Assembly: GCA_964604675.1 (NCBI GenBank)
Contig: CAZSAT010000037.1
Location: 1-58,277 of the forward strand
Reading direction: 5' to 3'
From: CAZSAT01 sp964604675
Lineage (GTDB): Bacteria > Myxococcota_A > UBA796 > CAJQPC01
Length of the DNA: 58,277 nt
Part shown: positions 39,478 through 47,914 of the stretch, one piece after another
Layout of the letters: every line of letters begins with the position of its first letter
Position numbering within the stretch: position 1 is the stretch's first letter
Made by a program: the position numbers and the translations under genes
The notes under the pieces: generated by a model
What the model saw: the letters and a program-made list of their open reading frames with translations, nothing else
Databases searched by the model: none
What the model was told of the DNA's origin: nothing

Positions 39478-40170
39478 TCAGGTCACCGGGTGCGCGAACA
39501 TCCCGGGGGCCGGACGAGGCACATCCCAGCGACGGCGCCGGGCCACGGCCTCCCAGCGTGCCCGCTCGGCGCGGTTGGCGAAGAGCAGGAAGGCGCCCAC
39601 GAGCGCGAGGCTCGGCGACCACAAGATGCCCAGCGCGACGAAGCTCCAGGCGAGCACCCGGCTGAGCTTCAGCGCGCGCAGCGTGGCCTCGACCAGCCCG
39701 TGGCGGAGCGACCAGAAAGCGCGGAGCACGCGTCCACCATCCATCGGGAAGGCCGGCACGAGGTTGAAGAGCCCCATGGCGACGTTGATGCCGAGCAGCC
39801 AGGCCGCGCCGGGCACGCCGAGGGCCAGCAGCCCCCAGGCCGCGAGCGCCAGAGCGCCGTTCACGGCGGGACCGGCCAGGGCCACGATCAGCTCGACCTT
39901 GGGGTTCTGGGGCTCGGCCTCGAGCGAGGCGACGCCACCGAAGGGGAAGAGCGTGATCGCTCGGGTGCGGATGCCGTGCCGACGCGCCGCCTCGGCGTGC
40001 CCGAGCTCGTGGAGCAGCACCGAGCCGAAGATCAGCGCGCCCAGGGCAGCGAGGGACGCGGCGGCACCGACCCCGGCCGTCAGGAGCTCCCACCCGATCC
40101 AGATCGCGGCGAGGGCGAGGAAGGATCCGTGCAGCCGCACCGGCGCGCCGCGGTAGTGGAACAGCGTCAT
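39478..40170 (-). CDS. M50-family site-2-type metalloprotease
   Basis: A 230-residue intramembrane zinc protease. HELGH near residue 54 supplies two metal His and the catalytic Glu; NLVPAFPMDGGRVLRA supplies the third ligand (Asp). It has about six hydrophobic segments and no CBS domains or PDZ, so it belongs to the short SpoIVFB-like group. The ATG at 40170 has GGGAG eight bases upstream. Targets are probably membrane-bound regulators or signal-peptide remnants. It is the first gene of the run with aat and ettA, divergent from the MATE transporter. Confidence 0.88.
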   Translation of the reverse strand: MTLFHYRGAPVRLHGSFLALAAIWIGWELLTAGVGAAASLAALGALIFGSVLLHELGHAEAARRHGIRTRAITLFPFGGVASLEAEPQNPKVELIVALAGPAVNGALALAAWGLLALGVPGAAWLLGINVAMGLFNLVPAFPMDGGRVLRAFWSLRHGLVEATLRALKLSRVLAWSFVALGILWSPSLALVGAFLLFANRAERARWEAVARRRRWDVPRPAPGMFAHPVT

Positions 40171-40234
40171 CGCGAAGACTCCCTGGCTTCGTGTTGATGC
40201 AACTGACTCTGCGCACTGGCGGGAGGCGGACAAG

Positions 40235-41563
40235 GTGGCCGAGACACTCCGTGACGAGCTTCGTGTGCTCTTCGGGTTGGCCTGGCCGCCCGTGCTGGGC
40301 CAGCTCGCGTGGATGGGCATGCGGGTGGTCGACATCGTCATGGTCGGGCACCTCGGCGCCGAGCCCCTCGCCGCCGTCTCCCTGGCCCACACCTGGTCTT
40401 TCGCGTGGACCGTGCTGCTGCTCGGCGCCGTGCACGGCCTGGACCCCGCGCTGACACAGGCCTTCGGTGCACAGGACGACCAGGCGGCCGGCGTCGCCTT
40501 GTGGCGTGGGGCCCTGTTGCTCACCGGGGCCGGGATCGTGGTCACGGCCCTCCACCTGCTGGCGGGCCCAGGCCTCGCGCTGGCGGGCCAGCCCACGGAG
40601 CTGCTCCCGCTCGCGCACGAGGTGGCGGTGGTGCTCGGGATGGCGGTGATCCCCACCCTCGGCTTCTACGTGCTCAAGCAGTTCCTGCAGGCCGACGGCC
40701 ACATGCAGCCCGCGATGTGGGTGATGGCCGCTGGCAACGTGGTCAACCTGGGGCTCGACCTGGCCCTCATCCACGGCACCTGGGGCGCACCAGCGCTGGG
40801 GGCGATCGGCGTGGCGTGGGCCACCCTCGGGTGCCAGGTCGTGATGACGGCCGCGCTGGGGGTGCTCGCCTGGCCGGCCGTGAAGCGCACGTGGCCCGAG
40901 GAGCCCGTCCTGAGGGCGGCCCCCCTGCGCCGTCTCGCCGGGGATGCCGCCCCCGTGGGCCTGCAGACCGGGCTCGAGGTGTGGGCGTTCCAGGCGGCCA
41001 CCCTGATGATGGGCTGGCTGGGCGCGACCGCGGTGGCGGCGCACACGGTGGCGCTGAACCTGGCGTCGATCTCCTTCATGGTGCCCTTCGGCATGAGCGC
41101 CGCCGCCGCGACGCGCGTCGGCAACCTGCTGGGCGCTGGGAGACCCTGGCAGCAAGCGGGCTGGGTGGCGATCGGATGCGGCGCCGGGGTGATGACCGTG
41201 GGCGCCAGCCTCTTCGTCTTCGCTCCCGAGCACCTCGCACAGCTCTACACCGACGATCTGGAGGTGGTGGCGCTCGCCGCCCTCCTGCTGCCTCTGGCCG
41301 GAGCCTTCCAGATCTTCGACGGCGCCCAGGTGGTGAGCTTCGGCGTGCTGCGCGGCGCCGGCGACGTGCGCTTCCCGCCCTTGATCAACCTGGTGGGCTG
41401 GTGGGGCGTGGCCCTTCCGGCAGGCTGGGTGCTCGCGTTCCGGGCCGGCTGGGGCGAACGGGGCGTCTGGGCCGGCCTGGTCATCGGTCTGGCGCTGGTC
41501 GCCAGCGCCCTGGTGGTTCGGGTGCGCGTGACCGGGCAGCGTGGTGGGCGCCGCGTGTGGTAG
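40235..41563 (+). CDS. MATE-family efflux transporter (NorM-like)
   Basis: A 442-residue inner-membrane antiporter with about 12 hydrophobic helices in two repeats, including RVVDIVMVGHLGAEPLAAV (the helix-1 Asp region of MATE proteins) and the second-repeat PVGLQTGLEVWAFQ. Such pumps exchange Na+ or H+ for cationic drugs or metabolites. The GTG start has GGAGG 8 bases upstream. The downstream APH-fold gene follows after 9 bp and is probably co-transcribed; a pairing of export and modification of the same compound is possible but unproven. Confidence 0.9.
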   Translation: MAETLRDELRVLFGLAWPPVLGQLAWMGMRVVDIVMVGHLGAEPLAAVSLAHTWSFAWTVLLLGAVHGLDPALTQAFGAQDDQAAGVALWRGALLLTGAGIVVTALHLLAGPGLALAGQPTELLPLAHEVAVVLGMAVIPTLGFYVLKQFLQADGHMQPAMWVMAAGNVVNLGLDLALIHGTWGAPALGAIGVAWATLGCQVVMTAALGVLAWPAVKRTWPEEPVLRAAPLRRLAGDAAPVGLQTGLEVWAFQAATLMMGWLGATAVAAHTVALNLASISFMVPFGMSAAAATRVGNLLGAGRPWQQAGWVAIGCGAGVMTVGASLFVFAPEHLAQLYTDDLEVVALAALLLPLAGAFQIFDGAQVVSFGVLRGAGDVRFPPLINLVGWWGVALPAGWVLAFRAGWGERGVWAGLVIGLALVASALVVRVRVTGQRGGRRVW

Positions 41564-41572
41564 ATCCGAGGG

Positions 41573-42385
41573 GTGATCGGCCCAGCTCAAGAGCTGCTGC
41601 GGCAGGGGGGAGTCGCCTACCGAGAGGTTGCCCCTCACGCCGGGAGCAGCCGGAAGCACCACATGTTCCGCGTGATCCTGGCGGACCAGACCCTGTGGAT
41701 GCTCAAGATCGCGCGGCTCGACCGGGCGCTCGACGACCGGTGGGACCCGGACAAGGGGCCGCAGGCCGGGCTGGAGACCGAGAGCGCTGCCCTCGAAGCG
41801 CTCGCGTCCGCGCTGGGACCGCGCCCCTTCCGGCTGCTGTCCACGCACCCCCCGGCGGCCCTGATGGGCTTCGTGCCCGGTGACACCCCGCGCAGCTTGT
41901 ACGCCCGAGAGGCCATCGACGACCACGCGCTGCTCCGCATCGCCTACCGCATCGGCGAGACCAGTGCGTCGGTGCACGCCATCGGTCGGCCCGACGCCCC
42001 TGGCGCGATCCCGGACGTGCCCTTCTCCGACCCCGACACCGCCGTGCTGCTCCACGGCGCCCTCCACCTGGGCAACGTGCAGGTCGTGCTGGGCTGGCGG
42101 CAGCGCTGGCAGATCAACGGGGTGCTCGACTGGATGCGGGCGCGCTGGGGCCCCCGCGAGGCCGACCTGGTGCCCTTGCACCTGGAGCTGTTCCGCGAGC
42201 ATCGGGGCACCCGGGAAGCCTTCCTGGCCGGCTACATGGCGGCCGGCGGCCCGATCCTGTCTCGGGAGGGCGAGCAGATCTACCTGCACGCCGAGCTGGA
42301 GAGACGGCTGGAAGGGGGGCTCGTCGCCGACGCCCAGCGCGACGACTGGGAGCGATGGGAACGGGAGCTCCGCGACCTGGTGTAG
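41573..42385 (+). CDS. Aminoglycoside-phosphotransferase-fold protein lacking catalytic Asp
   Basis: A 270-residue protein of the APH/choline-kinase superfamily: Lys in WMLKIAR, a Brenner-type loop HGALHLGN (His161-Asn168) and the metal Asp in VLDWMRARWGPREADL. In active members the loop reads HGDxxxxN; here position 163 is Ala (codon GCC at 42059-42061) instead of the catalytic Asp. It may be a pseudo-kinase that binds rather than phosphorylates, or use a different residue. It starts with GTG, 9 bp after the MATE gene, without a strong ribosome binding site, so it probably depends on translation of the transporter. Confidence 0.78.
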   Translation: MIGPAQELLRQGGVAYREVAPHAGSSRKHHMFRVILADQTLWMLKIARLDRALDDRWDPDKGPQAGLETESAALEALASALGPRPFRLLSTHPPAALMGFVPGDTPRSLYAREAIDDHALLRIAYRIGETSASVHAIGRPDAPGAIPDVPFSDPDTAVLLHGALHLGNVQVVLGWRQRWQINGVLDWMRARWGPREADLVPLHLELFREHRGTREAFLAGYMAAGGPILSREGEQIYLHAELERRLEGGLVADAQRDDWERWERELRDLV

Positions 42386-42397
42386 GCGCTCGCCTCG

Positions 42398-43255
42398 TCA
42401 GTGGAACAAGCCGTCGGACGGGCACTCGTCCACGCTCAGCTTCTCGGCCCCACCCTCGTCGCAGTAGGTGTCGAGCTTCTCTTCGCTGCTGACGAGGGAG
42501 TCGATGACCAGGTTCAAGGCCATGTCCTCGGGCACCGTGGCGTCCTCGCCCATCTCGGCGATCATCCAGGTGGCCAGCACCCGCACGTTGTTGCCGTCGA
42601 AGGGCATGGTCACGACCAGGTAGTACTGCTCCGGCACCCCCAGCCAGTCGAAGCTGACGGTGGCTTCCTCGTCGAGCCAGGTGCGCTGGAGGTAGCCGCA
42701 GCCCTGGTCGGTCTCGACCCAGCGGTACTGGCCGGAGTTGTCGCTGGCGACCGTGAGGCCCAGGGCGTACTCCGCCTCGGTGTAGTTGTGCACCTCGAGC
42801 AGCTCGCATTCCTGGTCCAGGAAGCAGTCGGCGTCGGTCTTGTAGGTGCGCTCGTAGCCCACGAAGGAGCCCTCGTAGACCACCGTCGGGTCGTCCATGA
42901 TGGTGGCGTCGACCAGCTGGCCCATGCTCGCGTCGTGCGCGTACCCGGCGGCGGCGCCCACGAGCCCGGTGAGATCCCGCTCGCGGTCGTCGAGCACGTC
43001 GACCGCTTCCTGGCTCAGGTTGGTGACCACGTAGCCCCCCACCGTGGCCTCGAGGTTGGACACCGTGTTGCCGTCGTCGTCGGTGGATTCCTGGGCGAGC
43101 CAGGTCTGCAGGTTGTTCATGCCCGCCTGCAGGGCCGCCGGGTCCTCGTCGAGGAAGTGCTCGAAGAGGTAGCCCGACAGGTCGTCGAGCTTGGCGGGGG
43201 CATCTGGCGGCCGCTTGCAGGCCACCAGGACAAAGGTCAGGGACAAGGTGCTCAT
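42398..43255 (-). CDS. Exported lipoprotein of unknown function
   Basis: A 285-residue protein. Signal peptide with lipobox VLVAC (Cys13) is followed by an acidic mature domain. The middle contains pairs of Cys (DCFLDQEC) and mixed beta strands (YYLVVTMPFDGNNVRVLATW); the C-terminus has two more Cys. There is no recognised family. It is convergent with the APH-fold gene (12 bp) and divergent from the aminotransferase (78 bp). Confidence 0.68.
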   Translation of the reverse strand: MSTLSLTFVLVACKRPPDAPAKLDDLSGYLFEHFLDEDPAALQAGMNNLQTWLAQESTDDDGNTVSNLEATVGGYVVTNLSQEAVDVLDDRERDLTGLVGAAAGYAHDASMGQLVDATIMDDPTVVYEGSFVGYERTYKTDADCFLDQECELLEVHNYTEAEYALGLTVASDNSGQYRWVETDQGCGYLQRTWLDEEATVSFDWLGVPEQYYLVVTMPFDGNNVRVLATWMIAEMGEDATVPEDMALNLVIDSLVSSEEKLDTYCDEGGAEKLSVDECPSDGLFH

Positions 43256-43333
43256 GGACCACCACTATCACCTCATCGGCACCCGATGCGCCGGCCCGGC
43301 CGCGTTAAGCCGCCAGCCGCCCGGGAGAGACCC

Positions 43334-44647
43334 ATGAGCCTCGACGTCGCCGCCCTCTACCCCCAGGACGTGCAGTCCGCGGCCAGCGCCGCCCTGAGCC
43401 CCCTCGCCGCTGGCATGACCGGCAGCGCCATCCTGGGCATCGCGTCGGAGGTGCGCGCGCTCGCGGCCCAGGGCGTGGCGATCTGCAACCTCACGGTGGG
43501 GGACTTCGACCCGAGCCAGTTCCAGGTGCCGACGACGCTGGGCACCGCCATCGGCGAGCGCATCGCCGAGGGGCAGACCAACTACCCGCCCTCGGACGGG
43601 CTGCCCGAGCTCCGCCAGGCCGTGGCGGACTACTACGAAGCCAAGCTGGGCGTGCGCTTCCCGATGGGGTCGGTGGTGATCGGCTCGGGGGCGCGACCGC
43701 CGCTCTACGCGGCCTTCCGCTGCATCCTGAGCCCCGGCGACACCTACGTCTACGGCCTCCCGACCTGGAACAACGAGTACTACGCGTACCTGAACGGCGC
43801 CGACGCCGTGGCGCTCCAGACGCGCCCGGAAGATGGCTTCTTCCTCACCGCCGAGGCGCTCCGGCCGCACCTCGGGCGCGCGAGGCTGGTGCACCTGAAC
43901 TCGCCGCTGAACCCGTGCGGCACGGTCATCGAGGCCGAAGCGCTCGCGGCGATCTGCCAGGCCATCGTGGAGGAGAACCGCCGGCGGGAAGCCGCGGGGC
44001 GCGAGAGCGTGATGCTGCTCTTCGACATGGTCTACTGGCAGCTGACCTTCGGCGACGCGGTGCACCACGACCCGATCACGCTGGTGCCGGAGATCGCGCC
44101 CTACGTGCTGTACGTGGACGCGATCTCCAAGTGTTTCGCGGCGACGGGCCTGCGCGTGGGTTGGGGGGTCGTGCCCAGCTACCTGCAGCCCAAGATGAAG
44201 GCCCTGATCGGGCACATGGGCGCCTGGAGCCCGCGCCCGATCCAACTGGCGACCGCCACCCTGCTGCGCGACCACGCCACCATCGCCACCTACATGGAGG
44301 GCTTCGGCGCGGAGCTCAGGGAGCGCCTGGACCTCATCTTCGATCGCTTCACGGCCATGAAGGCCGAGGGGCTCCCGGTGGACGCCATCCCACCCCAGGG
44401 GGCGATCTACCTGAGCATCCAGATCGGGCTGATCGGCCGGACCACGCCGGGCGGCCAGACCCTCGACACGAACGACGCGATCCGACGCTACCTGCTGGAC
44501 GAAGCCAGGGTGGCCGTCGTGCCCTTCCGTGCGTTCGGGCTCGAGGGCGAGAGCGGCTGGTTCCGCATGTCCATCGGCGCGGTCGGCGTGGACGAGCTCG
44601 CCGCTGGGCTCGACAGGGTGGCGGCCGCCATCCGCGCCACCCGCTGA
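43334..44647 (+). CDS. Class I/II PLP-dependent aminotransferase
   Basis: A 437-residue aminotransferase of the aspartate-aminotransferase fold. The PLP Lys is in DAISKCFAATGLRVGW; upstream NSPLNPCGTV holds the usual Asn-Pro-x-Gly substrate/PLP element (with Cys), and LLFDMVYWQL holds the PLP-pyridine Asp and a Tyr. It resembles the AspC/PatA-like group; the amino donor cannot be told from sequence. The ATG has GGGAG seven bases upstream. It is convergent with the nuclease-like gene (12 bp). Probably an amino-acid biosynthetic or catabolic step, acting alone in this neighbourhood. Confidence 0.9.
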   Translation: MSLDVAALYPQDVQSAASAALSPLAAGMTGSAILGIASEVRALAAQGVAICNLTVGDFDPSQFQVPTTLGTAIGERIAEGQTNYPPSDGLPELRQAVADYYEAKLGVRFPMGSVVIGSGARPPLYAAFRCILSPGDTYVYGLPTWNNEYYAYLNGADAVALQTRPEDGFFLTAEALRPHLGRARLVHLNSPLNPCGTVIEAEALAAICQAIVEENRRREAAGRESVMLLFDMVYWQLTFGDAVHHDPITLVPEIAPYVLYVDAISKCFAATGLRVGWGVVPSYLQPKMKALIGHMGAWSPRPIQLATATLLRDHATIATYMEGFGAELRERLDLIFDRFTAMKAEGLPVDAIPPQGAIYLSIQIGLIGRTTPGGQTLDTNDAIRRYLLDEARVAVVPFRAFGLEGESGWFRMSIGAVGVDELAAGLDRVAAAIRATR

Positions 44648-44659
44648 GCCCGCCGGAGC

Positions 44660-45106
44660 TCAGGTTGTGAAGGCCACCTCGTGCACCCGCCGAGCGGACA
44701 TGTCCACCAGCAGGAGCCCATCCGGGTCGAAGGCGAAGCGGTACTCCAGGAGCTGCCGCCGCGTGGGCGGATGGCTAGGGTCGGGCGCCCGGTCCCCGGT
44801 CTTGACCTCGGCCACGTAGACCTGCCCGCGGCGCTGAACGAGCAGGTCGGCGCGCACCCGGGCCTCGACGGGCTCCCCGTCGACGTGGAAGGTCCAGGCG
44901 GCCTGCACCTGACGCTCGAGGATCTCGTAGCCGTGCCGCTCCAGCAGCCGCTCGGCCGCGGTCTCGCCGCGCTGGGCCACACGGTTCCGCCGCTTCGATC
45001 GCCGGCTGCCGCGGGTCGCCAGGAGCCGGAGGGCGATGGCCAGCGCGAGGGCCACCGCTCCGAGGCCGAGCAGGATCAGCTGTTCGAAGGTCATGGGCAC
45101 CAGCAT
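44660..45106 (-). CDS. Membrane-anchored PD-(D/E)XK nuclease-like protein
   Basis: A 148-residue protein with an N-terminal membrane helix (LILLGLGAVALALAIALRLL) and basic stop (RGSRRSKRR). The rest looks like a YraN/UPF0102 or Holliday-resolvase type PD-(D/E)XK fold: Glu in GETAAERLLERHGYEI, Asp in RADLLVQRRG, AEVKTG (the ExK) and Gln/Tyr in RRQLLEYRF. The active site seems complete, so an anchored nuclease is plausible; the substrate is unknown. A start at ATG 45106 or 45094 cannot be decided. Divergent from the pseudouridine synthase gene. Confidence 0.72.
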   Translation of the reverse strand: MLVPMTFEQLILLGLGAVALALAIALRLLATRGSRRSKRRNRVAQRGETAAERLLERHGYEILERQVQAAWTFHVDGEPVEARVRADLLVQRRGQVYVAEVKTGDRAPDPSHPPTRRQLLEYRFAFDPDGLLLVDMSARRVHEVAFTT

Positions 45107-45150
45107 GGACCCCGCGGCCGCCAGAAACTGTCCGTGCGATCCTGCCGGGC

Positions 45151-45831
45151 ATGACCCCCGGCCTCCTCCGGCAGGACTCCGACTGGCTCTGGCTGCTCAA
45201 GCCAGCGGGGCTGCCGGTGTTTCCCCCACACCGAGATCCTGGCGGCGCCAGCCTGCTCGGGTGGCTCCTCGAAGCGCACGCGCAGCAGGGGACGCCCTGC
45301 TTTCCCGCGGGCTTCGAAGGCGGGCTGGCGCACCGCCTCGACACCTCGACCACGGGCGTGGTCCTCGCCGCTCGATCGCCCGAGGCGCTGGGCCACGCGA
45401 GGGAGCTCTTCCAGGGCGGTCGGCTGCGCAAGCACTACCGCTTCGCGACGGACCGCGAGGTGCCGTGGCAGAGCCACCACGTGACCACGCCCCTGGCCCA
45501 CCACCGACGGCGAAGGGACCGCATGGTGGTGCAGCGCGGCGCCAACACCCCCCACCGCGGCAAGTGGTACCCCGCGGACACCCGCTTCGCGCGGCGGCCG
45601 GACGGGTGGCACGCCACGATCACCACCGGCGTCATGCACCAGGTCCGCCTCCACGCCGCCTGGTCCGGGCTGCCGCTGCTCGGCGACCGGCTCTACGGCG
45701 GTGCCGCCATCGCCGGAGCCCCCGAGGGCGTGCGCTTTGTGCTCCACCACCGGGGGTTCGAGGGGCTGGTCGACGATCCGGTGCTGGTGGACCCGCCGAC
45801 GTGGTGGGATCAGGTGCGCAGCTTGAGGTAG
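45151..45831 (+). CDS. RluA-family RNA pseudouridine synthase
   Basis: A 226-residue enzyme with the catalytic HRLDTSTTGVVL (Asp) and the downstream VMHQVRLHAAWSGLPLLGDRLYG, both hallmarks of the RluA family. There is no S4 domain, so it belongs to the short RluA/RluC-like or TruC group; the target U in rRNA or tRNA cannot be told. The last 22 bases overlap the convergent GAF-protein gene. Confidence 0.9.
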   Translation: MTPGLLRQDSDWLWLLKPAGLPVFPPHRDPGGASLLGWLLEAHAQQGTPCFPAGFEGGLAHRLDTSTTGVVLAARSPEALGHARELFQGGRLRKHYRFATDREVPWQSHHVTTPLAHHRRRRDRMVVQRGANTPHRGKWYPADTRFARRPDGWHATITTGVMHQVRLHAAWSGLPLLGDRLYGGAAIAGAPEGVRFVLHHRGFEGLVDDPVLVDPPTWWDQVRSLR

Positions 45832-46871
45832 CTCGCGAGCGAGCTCGCGAGGCGTTCCACCCGGTCCAGGTGGACGTCGGAGAAGCGCTCGGGCGCGTTC
45901 AGGAGCTGCAGGCAGCCGAACACGCTGCCGTCGCCGGCCCGGAGCGCGACCGAGATCATCGAGCGGGTCTCGAAGCCCACCGCGCGCCCGACGCTCCGGT
46001 CGTGCCGGCTGTCGCCCGTGACGTCGTGCAGCCTGAGGCCGATGCCGTGGCGGTGGCAGAAGCCCGCCACGCCGGTGTCGAGGTCGATGCTGCGGCCACG
46101 GACCTGGGACGCGGCCGGGCCGTGGGCGGCGACGAAGCGCAGCTTGACGTCGTTGATCCCTGCGAGCAGGACGGCACCGGCTTCGCAGGGCACGAGCTTC
46201 ACGGCGGCCGCCAGCGCTTCCTGCGCGGCGTCCTCCACCCCGAACGCACCGGCGATGTCCATCAGCGCGTCCTCGAGCACCTCGTCGGGGTCCTCGACCA
46301 GCCCGGCGTCGGCGGCCACCCCCGAGAACAGCGCGTCGGGGTCGGAGTCGATGTCGTCGAAGCTCAGCGGTCGCGCCGGGGGGAGGTCATCGGGATCGCG
46401 CTCGGGCAGGTCCGTGGGGTCGTCGAGCACGTCCTCCACGAAGCCCACGGGGTCCGGCTCCGGGGGTGGGGCCAGGTTGGAGCGAGGGAGCTCCAGGGTG
46501 GGGGCTGGCGACGGAGCGGCGATGGGGGCTTCCGGGGCCGGGACCACCGGTGCGGCGGGAGCGACCTCGGGCGGGTCTTGCTCTGGAGGGTCTCCGTCCG
46601 GCGCGGAGGTGATCAGCTCCGCCAACGAGATCCGGACAGGAATGGCCGCTTCGTCCTGCACCGGGCGGAGCTCGAAGGCGCGCCCCGTCTGCCCATCGGT
46701 GACCTGCACGACCCCGTCGGGCCGCATGTCGACGCCCAGCCGCGCCAGCGCATCGGGCGAGAGCCCGAAGAAGGGCAAGGCCCGCCCCAACGCCACCAGC
46801 CAGTTGTCGCCTTCCACGCGGACCTGCTCCTGTCCGCCGTGAACCTCGTAGATCGCCACGCGCGCCTCCAT
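45810..46871 (-). CDS. GAF-domain protein
   Basis: A 353-residue cytoplasmic protein. The N-terminal about 75 residues form a small unknown domain (MEARVAIYEVHGGQ ... GRALPFFGLSPDALARLGV). A disordered, Pro/Asp/Glu-rich linker (about 95-200) follows, then a C-terminal GAF domain (about 225-350: GAVLLAGINDVKLRFVAAHGP ... MISVALRAGDGSVFGCLQLLN). GAF domains bind cyclic nucleotides or other small ligands; no effector domain is attached, so it probably works through a partner. The ATG at 46871 (MEARVAI) is preferred over an upstream in-frame ATG. Its 3' end overlaps the pseudouridine synthase gene. Confidence 0.8.
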   Translation of the reverse strand: MEARVAIYEVHGGQEQVRVEGDNWLVALGRALPFFGLSPDALARLGVDMRPDGVVQVTDGQTGRAFELRPVQDEAAIPVRISLAELITSAPDGDPPEQDPPEVAPAAPVVPAPEAPIAAPSPAPTLELPRSNLAPPPEPDPVGFVEDVLDDPTDLPERDPDDLPPARPLSFDDIDSDPDALFSGVAADAGLVEDPDEVLEDALMDIAGAFGVEDAAQEALAAAVKLVPCEAGAVLLAGINDVKLRFVAAHGPAASQVRGRSIDLDTGVAGFCHRHGIGLRLHDVTGDSRHDRSVGRAVGFETRSMISVALRAGDGSVFGCLQLLNAPERFSDVHLDRVERLASSLASYLKLRT

Positions 46872-46981
46872 CGGCTCAGCCCACCCTACCGAATGGGTGG
46901 ATCCCTGTCCGCTTCGTCGTACACCGTCGGGCAAGCAGGTCGAGCCGATGATCGGCGTTTCCAGTGCGTGCGCAGTGGCGA

Positions 46982-47030
46982 GCGGGCGAAAGCCCGCGGT
47001 GCGGTGGGCCGCAGGCGTGCCCGGGGCACG
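46982..47030 (+). promoter_or_regulatory. Three consecutive hairpins in lipoprotein leader
   Basis: Within the 243-bp gap upstream of the lipoprotein at 47115 lie GCGGGC-GAAA-GCCCGC (46982-46997, a GNRA tetraloop), GCGG-TGGG-CCGC (47001-47012) and CGTGCC-CGG-GGCACG (47016-47030). They could be part of a structured 5' leader or a terminator-like element. No known riboswitch was recognised. Confidence 0.4.
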
Positions 47031-47114
47031 TCAAGGTTCCCGCACGCCGCTGAGTGGGTGCTGGGGACGCCGAGGGCGGATCAACCGCGCCGAACGGCGG
47101 TGTAGCATCCCGAG

Positions 47115-47858
47115 GTGCTGCTCGCGTGCGCCCTGGCCTGCCGACCGGCCCAGGTGGTCGATACCGCCTCGGTGGTCGAGTCCGACCCGAGCCCGGACTC
47201 TGCCCAGGAGGTGGACACCGGACCCGCACCGAGCACCTGCGCCGAGGTCGACGGCAACGGGGCGACGCGGATCGATCCCGGCGACGGGGACGTCACGGTG
47301 TGGTGCCAGCAGGGATGGACGCTCGGCTTCCTGAAGAACTCGGTGCACGAAGGCGAGTACGGACGGGTCGGCGCAGAACGGACCGGCGAGGAGGCGCTCG
47401 CGACCCAGCCGTCCGCGGCGTCGGCCTCCAACGCGCCCCTCGCGGGCTGGCTCGACCTGAACGCCTTCCCCTTCGCCGAGCTCCGCATGTCGGCCTACCA
47501 CGACGGGGTGTCGACCTACGAGAGCGACACGATCCCGCGGAAGGACCTGCGCCTGGCGTTCGGCGAGCAGGGGTACATGCTGTACGAGAAGTTCACCGGC
47601 TACGTGTGGTGCCTCGGCGACGCCGCCTTCACCGACGAGGGGGGGCCCAGCACCAACCCGCCCGACGGCGCTCCGGACGACTGCAAGGACCACCACGTGC
47701 TCGGCAGCGGGTGGGACTTCTCGCGCACCGACGAAGAGACCAACGCCGGCCTGACGGTCTCCGGCGCCGACGCCTCGGGGGTGATGAGCCGGGAGTGGGG
47801 CGGCGGGCTGACCAGCTACCCCGATCCCGGCGTCGCCCACGCCATCTGGGTCCGGTAG
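47115..47858 (+). CDS. Fibrinogen-like domain lipoprotein 1
   Basis: A 247-residue exported lipoprotein (lipobox LACALAC region, Cys9), with an Asp/Ser/Thr/Pro-rich linker and a domain of about 200 residues with the fibrinogen C-terminal-like core VWCQQGWTLGFLK, WLDLNAFPF, GYVWCLGD, CKDHHVLGSGWDFS and the terminal AHAIWVR. It is paralogous to the gene directly downstream, which shares these blocks and the IWVR end. Fibrinogen-like domains bind sugars or acetylated groups in animals; in bacteria a cell-surface recognition role is likely. It starts with GTG and a weak ribosome binding site. Confidence 0.76.
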   Translation: MLLACALACRPAQVVDTASVVESDPSPDSAQEVDTGPAPSTCAEVDGNGATRIDPGDGDVTVWCQQGWTLGFLKNSVHEGEYGRVGAERTGEEALATQPSAASASNAPLAGWLDLNAFPFAELRMSAYHDGVSTYESDTIPRKDLRLAFGEQGYMLYEKFTGYVWCLGDAAFTDEGGPSTNPPDGAPDDCKDHHVLGSGWDFSRTDEETNAGLTVSGADASGVMSREWGGGLTSYPDPGVAHAIWVR

Positions 47859-47914
47859 CGGATCGGGGCTACGCCTCCGGGCAAGGAGAGGCAGAGTCGC
47901 GGTACCCTCACACC

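Noticed and set aside
41573..42385. An aminoglycoside resistance gene next to an efflux pump
   Set aside because: The catalytic Asp is missing and the superfamily is broad, so a resistance function is not supported.
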